64,000 nucleotides of DNA from Neoarius graeffei (taxonomy: Eukaryota > Chordata > Actinopteri > Siluriformes > Ariidae), in assembly GCF_027579695.1 (NCBI RefSeq), contig NC_083578.1:3487960-3551959 (forward strand), given 5' to 3'. The position numbers and the translations under genes were made by a program. Under the pieces are notes generated by a model. It saw nothing but the letters and a program-made list of their open reading frames with translations. It was not told where the DNA came from and searched no databases. Below are positions 48,802-60,637 of the stretch, piece after piece. The first letter of the stretch is position 1. Every line of letters begins with the position of its first letter.

Positions 48802-51800
48802 GGGAGAAGAGGATGTCTGCTGTCCTGCCATCAGAACAGCCGCCAAATGGTCCTCTGCCAGCTCGATGGCCTGATCCAGCGATGTCGGGCGGTGGCACTC
48901 TACCCACTCCGCGGTCCCTTCCGGTAGACGGGCGATGAACTGCTCCAGTACCACCTGATCGATGATTCCCTCGGTGTCGCAGTTGTCGGCCCTCAACCAC
49001 CACCAGCAGGCGTCCCGGAGTTGCTGGCCAAATGCGAACAGCCGGCCGACTTCCTCCAGGAGCAGAGCACGGAAGCGCTGTTGCTGCTGTTTGGGGGTGC
49101 ACCCCACACGCTGGAGGATGGCCCTGTAGAGGTCTGTGTAGATCAGCCGGCGGTTGGCGGGGAGCTGTAGCGCGGCCAGCTGTGCCTCGCCCCTTAGCAG
49201 GGGGAGGAGGCACGCCGCGCACTGTTCCACCGGCCAGCCCGAGGCCTCTACTGCCTGCTCGAAGAGCGTGAGGAAGGCCTCGGGGTCATCCTGCGGGCCC
49301 ATCTTAGTTAGGGTGAGGGGGGAAGGGCCCGCGGCGGTGGAAGTGGTGGACCCCACCGATGCGAGGAGGTGCCGGAACGCCTGTCGATCTTCCTGCTGCG
49401 CCAACACCAGGGCCTTGAACCGTTGTTCTTGCTCCTTCCTGAGGGCGACTCGCACCTGGTGCTGGCTCTGCTGGGCCGTGGCGAGGGTGTTGGCCAGGTC
49501 CACAAAGGGGGAGGACTCCATGGGGCTGTTCTTTTCCTGTGCTCCGATCCCTGGTTTCGGCACCACTGTGACAGTTCGTATGAGTGGGAGGAGCACAGAA
49601 GGATGGCAGGCCAGAGCTGAGTTGACAAAACTCTTTTATTTTGCACTTTTCAGTTGCAATACTCTCCAGCCATGCACGCACGCACATACAAGTCGTCTGG
49701 TTGGGGAGAGAGCTCTCCTCCTCTGCTCTCTCTCTCTCTCTTTAAATAGGGCACGGTCACTGGGGAAGACACAAACACATGTTAATAAACATCAGGTGCA
49801 GTGATTCTGCCACTTACCTTCCCTGACTCTGCCCTCCGGTCACAGACCGATGCTTGACCACGCCCCCGCTGCCACAGTAATTTTCCCGTATGAAAATCAG
49901 TGTACGCCATATTAGCCAAAAGATTGCGTTTTCCCGTACAAAATATGGGGAAACCGTATAACTTGACATGTATGTTACACATGATGAAAATGTCTTGCAA
50001 AAGAACACAGTTCAAATTAGCAGCTACTATATTTTAACGCTGTGTTACACCATCTGTTACAGTTCTGCCAAAATTTGAAGTGACGGTCCAGCTGCCTCCA
50101 AAAATAACCATCTTGGACACGTATGCCATCCTCAAAGTGTGTGCAAAGTGAGTGTTCACTATTTAATAATCTTCTGCTTCATTACTCCAGACTGGGATTA
50201 AAAAAAAACAAACACTTTTAACATTTTAAAAAAGCTAATATACTGTCATGTCTGCACTCTAAATGTCAGAAGAGGCAAAAATACACACACATTAAAAAAA
50301 ATAAATAAAAAAAGTACACACATTCTTTCCTGAAGTAGAAGTAAACTTACTTGTGTAAAAAAAAACTCCAGTAGATGTAGAGATACTGATTCAACTTTAC
50401 TCAAGTAAAAGTACAAAATTACAGGATATGAAGTGTACTTTAAAAAAAAAAGCTCTTTAAAGGACATTTCCACCAGCTATTTCTGTGCAAAGCTAACTGA
50501 ACATGACATAATATAAAAAATATATATATTTTACATACAGGACACTTTTTCGATGGAATAAAAATTTATTCTATTCCCTTCTAGCAGGTTTCATTCATTT
50601 GGTTTGATAGCATGCAATATTGTTAGTATATCGCGCATCCTACATACAGTTAGGTCCATAAATATTTGGACAGAGGCAACATTTTTCTAATTTTGGTTCT
50701 GTACATGACCACAATGAATTGTGAACAAAACAATTCAGATGCAGTTGAAGTTCAGACTTTCAGCTTTAATTCAGTCGGTTGAACAAAATGATTGCATAAA
50801 AATGTGAGGAACTAAAGTATTTTTTAAACACAATCCCTTCATTTCAGGGGCTCAAAAGTAATTGGACAAATTAAATAATTGTAAATAAAATGTTCATTTC
50901 TAATACTTGGTTGAAAACCCTTTGTTGGCAATGACTGCCTGAAGTCTTGGGACATCACCAGACACTGTGTTTCCTCCTTTTTAATGCTCTGCCAGGCCTT
51001 TACTGCAGAGTTTTTCAGTTGCTGTTTGTTTGTGGGCCTTTCTGTCTGAAGTTTAGTCTTTAACAAGTCAAATGCATGCTCAATTGGGTTGAGATCAGGT
51101 GACTGACTTGGCCATTCAAGAATATTCCACTTCTTTGCTTTAATAAACTCCTGGGTTGCTTTGGCTTTATCTTTTGGGTCATTGTCCATCTGTATTATGA
51201 AACGCCGACCAATCAGTTTGGCTGCATTTGGCTGGATTTGAGCACACAGTATGTCTCTGAATACCTCAGAATTCATCCGGCTGCTTCTGTCCTGTCTCAC
51301 ATCATCAATAAACACTAGTGACCCAGTGCCACTGGCAGCCATGCATGCCCAAGCCATCATACTGCCTCCGCCGTGTTTTACAGATGATGTGGTATGCTTT
51401 GGATCATGAGCTGTACCACGCCTTCGCCATACTTTTGTCTTTCCATCATTCTGGTAGAGGTTGATCTTGGTTTCATCTGTCCAAAGAATGTTCTTCCAGA
51501 ACTGTGCTGGCTTTTTTTTAGATGTTTTTTAGCAAAGTCCAATCTAGCCTTTTTATTCTTGAGGCTTATGAGTGGCTTGCACCATGCAGTGAACCCTCTG
51601 TATTTACTTTCATGCAGTCTTCTCTTTATGGTAGATTTGGATATTGATACGCCTACCTCCTGGAGAGTGTTGTTCACTTGGTTGGCTGTTGTGAAGGGGT
51701 TTCTCTTCACCATGGAAATTATTCTGCAATCATCCACTACTTTTGTCTTCTGTGAATGTCCAGGTCTTTTTGCATTGATGAGTTCACCAGTGCTTTCTTT

Positions 51801-54800
51801 CTTTCTCAGGATGTACCAAACTGTAGATTTCGCCACTCCTAATATTGTAGCAATTTCTCGGATGGGTTTTTTCTGTTTTCGCAGCTTAAGGCCCGGTCCC
51901 ACTGGCCGATGGACACAAAACGTATGCAAAAAGGACACAGCGGACGAGCAAAATTTCGGGGGTGGCTCTATCCGTTTTCATCCGCTCCAGAAATGGACAA
52001 TATTTGCGAAAATTTGCGAAAACAGAACGGAAAAGAACGGACGTGGGTAGTATATAGCGGGGATGTTAAACGCATGTTCATAGGAAGCCTAGCGGATGAA
52101 AGCGGATGGAAGTGGATGACAGCTCCAAAGGGGTTACCGGTGATAACTGAGAAGCGGACGCATAGCAGAAAGAGTGGATGCATAGCGGATGAAGGGGATG
52201 CATCACGTACGCCTAACGGAAACGAAGGGGATGTTGCGCGGATGTATATCGGATGCAGACCGATTGTCCGCTAGTTGTCCTTCTACATACTCTAGACATA
52301 CTCCAGACATCCTCAATATACGAGATACATCCCAGATATAAACGCTTTGTCCGTTTTGAATACTTTATATACGAGATGCATACGCTTACATCCTTTCTAT
52401 TTCCGTGCTACTAACGATGAATAGACGTTTCATGTACCTTATCTTTCCTCCCTTTTTCCGTTTTCAGCTGCAGCGGATGTGAGTTGCGAGGATGCCCAGA
52501 GGATGCAGAGAGGATACAGCAGACGTTTAACGGATGATAACGGACATAGAACGTTTGTTGCTCGTATATGTTGCGGATTTACATCGTACACGGCGGAAAG
52601 TTCATCCGTTCTAAAAGTTTTGTGCAGCTCAAAACTTTTTGCGCGGATGAAATCACAGTGGACGGATGCTCGATGGATAGAGCGTATGAAGCACGTATGC
52701 AATGAGTACACAACGGATGCATAGCGTTTTCCAACGGATGGCAAAGATTTTTTTACGTTTTACATCCTCTTTGCATCCGTAAGTGCAGTGGGACCGGGCC
52801 TTTAAGGATGGCTTGTTTCACCTGCATGGAGAGCTCCTTTGACCGCATGTTTTCTTCACAGCAAAATCTTCCAAATGCAAGCACCACACCTCAAATCAAC
52901 TCCAGGCCTTTTATCTGCTTAATTGAGAATGACATAACGAAGGAATTGCCCGCACCTGCCCATGAAATAGCCTTTGAGTCAATTGTCCAATTACTTTTGG
53001 TCCCTTTAAAAGCAGGGTGGCACATGTTAAGGAGCTGAAACTCCTAAAACCTTCATCCAATTTTAATGTGGATACCCTCAAATGAAAGCTGAAAGTCTGG
53101 ACTTTGTGTCCATTATATAACTATAACTTGAATATGTTTCAGTAAACAGGTAAAAAAAACAAAATTTGTGTCAGTGTCCAAATATATATGGACCTAACTG
53201 TATATTACGCCACTCTACCCAATGGAGAATGAGCGTGCAGTATTGTTACAACATGAAAACAACAAGACAACATGATGTCACACATCAGAGATGTAAAACT
53301 TCTGTGCTGTGAGCAACTGACAATTTGTAAACAAACATGGCCGCCAGGTTTGCTTCTTTAAAAATTGAAGATTTTGATAGAATTTTGGCTGCCAGGTCGC
53401 TCTGTTGTGTGTAGCTGTTGAGGTTGATTTTAAAAGTAACTAAGTAAATTATACAGGGGAAAGAAATAATATTAATAACAATAATAATATTTGGCTTGAC
53501 TGCGCTAGCTTTGGCCTTCGCTAACACTACACTGGCTGGAAGCTAACTGGACTGCCGTCCTAACAGCACCGAGTCACTGGCAAGCTAGTGTTGGCCTTCG
53601 AGAATGCTGATATGAAGAGAGTGTATAATAATAATAATAATAATAATAATAATGGCTTTTTTCATGGTCTATCAGATATATTCCATTCAGCTACTCATCT
53701 TCAACTCATTCAATATCATGCTAGCTGAATGGAATATATCTGATAGACCACTCAACACCAGGCAATTTTATTTAAATATATTATTCAGATCCACAATGTA
53801 TTTCGGATGAAAAATGTGAGTTTTTTCATATCTTCATATCTTCAAGCCGACATGTGATTTTCCTTTTATTATATCAACACGTAAAGAAAAAAATCCCCAA
53901 ATTTATCAAAACAATTAATTGATTTCCTCACGAGTGACAGATAGAGATTTATGTCACGGTTTTGGTTCTGCATGTCCCGGATGGAGCTCGTATGAAAAAT
54001 GGCAGTGATGAGTGGCAAATTTTTCAGTAAAACACTCAGGTCTATGCAATAAATGGCTTTTTTCTGTGGTTGAGTCTCCCCCTTATCAATAGTTTTCATC
54101 TTGTTATGTCTTTTTATGTGGGATATGAATCGATGGACACACCAAGGGGCCATCTTTTCTGTGTTATTGTTCCTCCTATTTAGGTTGAAATCAGTATTGA
54201 TTTTGGGAACGCGCGCAATGTTGCAAAATAAATATAATCGATAAGTTCCCTCAAATGCATTAAAACCAAAGTAATGAATCTGATTTGAAAATGTAAGGAG
54301 TAGAAAGTAGATATTGGTGTTACAGTGTGGGGGGTAAAAGTAAAAAGTTGTCAAAAAAACAAATCCTCAAGTAAAGTATAGATAATTAAAAACTCGACTT
54401 AAATACAGTAATGAAGTATTTGTATTTAGTTTCTTCCCACTGCAGTAAGTGTGACTTTAAGAGATTAATCATTCCTGGAAAAACTGAACCAAAGCTCAAA
54501 CATTTATGTTGGAATTACAGTATGCTGGATTTTAGGATTGTTTCACTTTAAAAATTTACAGTGAGTCATTTTTAACCCCAAAACCTGTCATTATAAGTGT
54601 ATAAAAATCATATGCCATATTTTCTGTACTACGATCTACAGATATGCGTACGGGAAGCCGATGAATGGGACGGTGAGGGCCACTGTCTGCCATAACAGCT
54701 ACAAAGTGATTCCCAACATCTGTAGGAAGTATAAAATGGAGGTTAGTGATTTTTATTTTTAATCAAGAGAAAATGCTTGTAAGTGAAACTATCACACTTC

Positions 54801-56080
54801 CTTAGTGACTCCTTTGTATTAAAAGAAAGTTGTTTGTGCTTCATACTTTGTAACTCGAACCTTCCTTCGAAATACTCAACACTGACATTAAGTTTCCCTT
54901 GAATGCTATTCAGATGGGATTATTTTTCCTTTATTTACACATAAGTAAGAAAGTACGACTGTTTCACATGGGAGAACTCACAGGTCACATGACTATAACC
55001 TATTTATAAGCTGTAAAAACCTTTGAAAGTGTTGCTTCTCTGCCACATCCTTTTAAATATTGTCTATTTTATAGTTTTCCATTTTTAAACTCAGACTCTT
55101 TGGTTTCAGTGGGAGACAATAAAAAATACTGAGCACTTCTTAGACATGCTTCCTTGATTCAAACATTAGAAAAATCCCAGAGATAGTCCTTTACTAATTA
55201 CATGACACACTTCCACATGCAAATTTAATCCAATCCAAAATATCAACAAAACATTCATTTATAACCAAAGCCACCCAGACCAGGAGAAACATTTACTGAA
55301 GATGACTAACACAATTCTGTAATACAAGTTTTATCTACTGGTAAACAGTGTTGGTTGGTTACTTTCTTCATGTTATTGATGATCTGTTCATGCTGAAGTT
55401 CATTGTTTGTTCACGTTAAAGCTAGACGGCCTTTCGATTTCATAAAATCAGTGAAATTTAGTTCCGTCTGAAATGTGGTGATTGTGATATCTGTTTATTT
55501 CTGTAATATCTCACAAAATATCAGGCCATTCTGTGGCTGGGAAGTTATTTAATTTGAGGGGATTAAAGCAAATAATGTGCATGAAATCGCTCGCTTCGTG
55601 CAGTCAAGCAGACAGAGGAAGTCCGTGTGCGCATGCGCAGGCTTACCTTCTTCTTCTTTTGGGTTTTACGGCAGCTGGCATCCACAGTGTTGCATTACTG
55701 CCATCTACAGGTTTACCTTTGAGCGTGCACTGACAGTTCCATCATTCTGTCGCTAAACGAACAGCTGATCACACCGAGGTGCTCGCTGAGCGCTCATATT
55801 TATTAGTTTGGTCCTGCGTTTCCTTTCCTTCGTATATAACATAATGTCTTTTCTTCTCGCTTTCCATTACTGTAGTCACTCTTTCACGTTTCATTCGCAC
55901 ACTCACATCCTCCATTTTTCTCTCCTGTTTAAAATTTGTATCCCACAATGCCTTGCGTGAACGGGGAAAGCCCACCACATGATGCAAGACGTAGTATCTT
56001 GAATTGGGTCATGGTGAAGCAGAAAAAATAGCCGAAAATTTAGGGTCACATGGCCTGAAATTCATTAATTGTTCTATTTG

Positions 56081-56117
<37 letters not shown>

Positions 56118-59100
56118 TAATAATAATAAAATTGGAAGCCTGTGATTCGAATTCAGTAGCTTTTGGTCCACTAAACAAAAATAATTGGGTGTCGGGAAAA
56201 TTCTTTTTATGACCTACACTTGAAAAATCTGAAAGGCAGTCTAGTTTTCAATAATCTGTTTAACATAGTCAGTTAAGGGGACCTTTTAGAAAGATCAAAT
56301 ATTTCTATAACAATATATTGTGCGATGATAAATCATGACAAAAGTTATGATGAATCAGATCGATGAAATAAAAAATGAAACATGATTATTATCAGGCTGT
56401 GTAATCTCTTCATTTTTCCTTGCTGTAATTGTGTTTTTTAGACAGCAGAGGGTGGAATAATGTACAATAACAATCGGGAATACATATGACTTCACCTTAG
56501 GCAGAAGTAACACAGATCTAATGCTGCAACAACACAAAAAATAACAGATGTAAAATGTGAAAGAGCTGTTGTGTGATTGTGTACAAATAGATTTAACAAG
56601 AAATCAGAGCTATCTCTCTCTTTTTGCAGACTGCTGAAAGATAAAGAAAGAGAAACAAATGGACAAAGTAAAAATGTTCATACATTTATGAAGAAAAAAT
56701 ATATTTGTTAACGTTTTTCATTTTTAATAAAATGAATATTTTGGTGAAGATGCTATTACATTTTATTCCAACCTGTACAAATGAGGGCAAATAGTTACTC
56801 TTAGTTATTAACAAAATGTAACAAAAGTAAAGACTTAAGTTAATAAATAATAGGAAAATAAACGTTGGGGTTTTTTTGGTAATACAATTTTATTAATTTA
56901 GTTTTTTTTGGGGGGGGGGGTTCAAAAATACTGTGGGAAAATGGAATTGTGAACTTAATATCATGAATCAAATCGAATTATGAACTGGGTGAATCTTTAC
57001 ATGCCGAGCGACTAACATCCAATACCAGTGTGTAAGGACTGATACAGATTCCTACAAATTTGAGATGTGATTATTTTTGTCTTTTTCTGTAAAGTTGTTC
57101 AGTGACATTGTTCTTGATAAATTTTCTTTAAATAACTTTCTTTTCCTTTAGACTGACAAGAATGGCTGTGCAGAACGTGTCATAAATCTGAAAGAATTTG
57201 CATTAAACGATTCACGCTCTGAGTCAATCGTAGCTGATTGTGAAGTGGAAGAATACGGAACTGGTTAGAGATTACTGTTATTGCCATCATTATTGGACAA
57301 ATACATGTTTTTATGCTTTTAATTTTTTTAAAATTATTAACAGTTTTATGTGTTGGCTTGGCCATTTGGACCAAATATACAAGTAAACTTTAATAAAACC
57401 ATCTTGAATATCTTGAGTATCAGCAAGCAAAGAGAAATTTCTGAAGTCTAATTCTAGACCTCTCAACTAATTTCAACCTTAACACTTCTAAATTGGCTGA
57501 TTTAGAAAATTTGTTTGCCAATAAAATTCAATTTCAAACTTTAAAATAATTAAAATTAAAATAGGATTAATAATCTTTGATGTGCCATTCTCAGAAAATG
57601 TGATGAGTAAGGTAAAGACATTTTTTTAATTGTATACATTAATTTTAGTTACAATCCCTGTAAATATATTTAATAGACAAAAAGTATATTTCATGAATTC
57701 ACAAAGCAAGAGAGATCATTATTATTATGAAAAAAATAATGCCCAGTTGTTGTCTTTACCATTAGCCATAATGTCTTTACCATTACCCTGTAGAGTAATA
57801 GTAAAGACAACACTGGGCAACAGTAAAGACATCTCATCTCCCCAGCAAACACAAAAACGTTTATATAATGTTGTATAAACGTTTGGCTAACGTTTCAGAA
57901 ACGTTACAAAATAACGTTTATAAAATGAAAATTTGTGGACAATTTTTTCGTTTTATAAACGTTTGAAAAACATTCTGGAAACGTTTCAGAAACGTTTTTT
58001 AAAACATTGTATAAACGTTTCTTAAAACCATTGAAAAACAATAGTAAAATGTTTCTTTAATGTTTTAGAAACATTATTAGAAACATGTTCTCATCTCATC
58101 TCATTATCTCTAGCTGCTTTATCCTGTTCAACAGGGTCACAGGCAAGCTGGAGCCTATCCCAGCTGACTGCAGGCAAAAGGCGGGGTACACCCTGGACAA
58201 GTCACCAGGTCATCACAGGGCTGACACATAGACACAGACAACCATTCACACTCACTTTAGAGTCACCAGTTAACCTAACCTGCATCTCTTTGGACTGTGG
58301 GGGAAACCGGAACACCCGGAGGAAACCCACGTGGACAACGTGCAAACTCCACACAGAAAGGCCCTCGCCGGCCACGGGGCTCGAACCCGGCCCTTCTTGC
58401 TGTGAGGCGACAGCGCTAACCACTACACCACTGTGCCGCCAGAAGCATGTTAATACCTGTTAAACTTATAATATAACAACACATTTTTGTTATTGCACTT
58501 AAGTTTATTTCATTCCTCTTTGCAAGTTCAACAAAACCGATTTGAGAGCAGAGTTTTTTTACATAGACAATATTCACATTTACATATAAAGCCCTCATGA
58601 ACAGCAAAAATGATAAAGATACTAGTATTAAAAATTTATCTAAATTTATTAAAGAAGCCTTGCTACTAAGAACCAAAACATTAAAGTTAACGTAATCATA
58701 GCAAATGCACAAAATCAGTTAAAAGTTGAAATAAACAACAACAGCAACAGGCTCAAAATGGCGCTACTTCCGGTCCCTGCGCCTGCGCAAAGACGTAGGT
58801 CGCGCAGGCGCAGGGAACCAGCGAACAAAATGCCAGGGCCAAAACGGCGTGTATTTTAGCAAATATAAAACGACGAATGGTCGTCTATCCAAATTATTCA
58901 AACCATACTTGATAATTACGAGACTAGAGCCACACATTTAATGATTTATCTATCTATCTAGATCTACATCTAAAAAATATTTAGCTAGATCGAAGGGTTT
59001 TTTTTTCAACATTTATTAAACGTTTATACAACCACTTATTTTCCATAAAATTATTCCCATGTTTTTTGATACTTTTTAAAAACGTCATCATGTAGTGTTT

Positions 59101-60540
59101 ATAATCACGCAATTAATTGTAGAAATTTTAATATTATCTGTTTTAGCCAGAAGTCTCTGAATATGAGGGCATCATGGCTCAGGTGGATAAGGCGCCATAC
59201 CATAAATCCGGGGACCCGGGTTTGATTCCGACCCGAGGTCATTTCCTCATCCCTCCCCGTCTCTCATTTCCTGTCTCTACACGGTCCTGTGCAAAAAGCC
59301 CCCAAAAAATATCTTTAAAAAAAGAAGTCTCTGAATATGTATAACATTTCATAAATGTTGTGAATGAAACGTTTTAAAGAGAACGTTTATAAAATGTCAA
59401 TAAAACGTTACTCATTTACTGATTATTTTGATAATTGTAATACAATCATTATGACATCTTAATATCTAAAAATACCAAGAGATGATAAAAAATGTGCCAC
59501 GGGTCAGCAAATATGACTTTATTAAATTTTCACCAACGTTTCATAAAACCTAACCTTAATGCAACCCAAATGAAATGTTTTATAAACGTTTTGTGTTTGC
59601 TGGGTCATCTCATTATCTGTAGCCACTTTATCCTGTTCTACAGGGTCGCAGGCAAGCTGGAGCCTATCCCAGCTGACTACGGGCGAAAGGCGGGGTACAC
59701 CCTGGACAAGTCGCCAGGTCATCACAGGGCTGACACATAGACACAGACAACCATTCACACTCACATTCACACCTACGCTCAATTTAGAGTCACCAGTTAC
59801 CCTAACCTGCATGTCTTTGGACTGTGGGGGAAACCGGAGCACCCGGAGGAAACCCATGCGGACACGGGGAGAACATGCAAACTCCGCACAGAAAGGCCCT
59901 CGCTGGCCACGGGGCTCGAACCTGGACCTTCTTGCTGTGAGGTGGCAGTGCTAACCACTACGCCACCGTGCAGCCCCCAGTAAAGACATCTCATGGCATT
60001 TTTGGGTCACTGAGTCCAGAAAAAAAATCTAAACAAATTATACTTTTATTATTCCATCTTAACTTGCTACTTGGTTAACGAAACGTTTTCAACATGCAGC
60101 ATCATTATTGTTGTCATTCGGGGGTAATGGCAAAGACAGTTTATTTCTCCGACATCTCGAAATTTCATATTTACCTGATCAGTATCCTGGATTCCAACAT
60201 TGATGCACCAGTGATTTTTTCAAAATGGCTGCTCAACATCGTTGTCCTTCCTCATGTAGCTGCACTGCCCTCTATTGTCAAAGCCCTGAGTTACAGCATG
60301 ATTTTACCATTTGGGTAACGGTAAAGACATCAAGAAAGTAGATATTCTTGTGCATGTATTTTAGGCTCTACACCAAAAGCCGCTGAAACAAAGATCATGA
60401 TATTTTCCGCAATAAAAACTGAAAGTATAGAGCTCATATTGCAGAAAGAAAAGTGAAAATAAATGTAAAAACAAAGGAATTATTTTCATTCAAATGTCAC
60501 TAATCCTCATTTAGACACATCGCAGTCATGACATTTTGGT

Positions 60541-60637
<97 letters not shown>

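Larger units (their letters stand above)
43344..49876 (-). mobile_element. Composite Gmr1-like (Ty3/gypsy group) LTR retrotransposon
   Basis: One unit flanked by an exact 5-bp duplication gtaat (43339-43343 and 49877-49881), with minus-oriented LTRs at both outer ends. From left to right: LTR(-), RNase H and RT second half (-), LTR(+), gag(+), protease(+), integrase(+), RT first half(+), protease(-), gag(-), LTR(-). Integrase lies before RT, the order known for Gmr1 elements of fish. Coding parts have stops, shifts and deletions, so it is not functional. Confidence 0.85.
50647..53200 (-). mobile_element. Tc1-like transposon carrying a TTAA-flanked insert
   Basis: Ends cagttaggtccataaatatt and, inverted, cagttaggtccatatatatt, flanked by TA (50645-50646 and 53201-53202). 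About 1.64 kb without the insert at 51890-52801. It is inserted into the repeat at 50500-53880. Confidence 0.9.
50500..53880. mobile_element. Repeat with crypton-like first-exon peptide, copy C, split by Tc1 (A2M intron 7)
   Basis: Left part 50525-50646 and right part 53201-53880 match copy A (30560-31045) continuously once the Tc1 is removed. The ATG at 53339 reads MAARFASLKIEDFDRILA. A perfect hairpin of about 28 bp per arm (tggtctatcagatatattcc and its inverse) lies at 53663-53747. Confidence 0.6.
57841..59604. mobile_element. AACGTTT-rich inverted-repeat element inside the SINE tail
   Basis: Ends cccagcaaacacaaaaacgt and, inverted, cccagcaaacacaaaacgtt. Flanks tcatctc (57834-57840 and 59605-59611). 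The interior has many aaacgttt motifs and no coding sequence. It contains two further SINEs (58090-58440 and 59166-59322). Confidence 0.7.
57838..59977 (-). mobile_element. Full-length SINE split by the AACGTTT element
   Basis: The SINE body is 59605-59977 with its tail bases at 57838-57840. Exact 17-bp duplication cagtaaagacatctcat at 57821-57837 and 59978-59994. The tail is split by the element 57841-59604. Confidence 0.85.

Noticed and set aside
59166..59240. Possible tRNA gene
   Set aside because: A- and B-box-like motifs are present but a full cloverleaf is not, and the unit has an A-rich tail and a 17-bp duplication, so it is a tRNA-derived SINE. The same applies to the B-box-like motif in the other SINEs.
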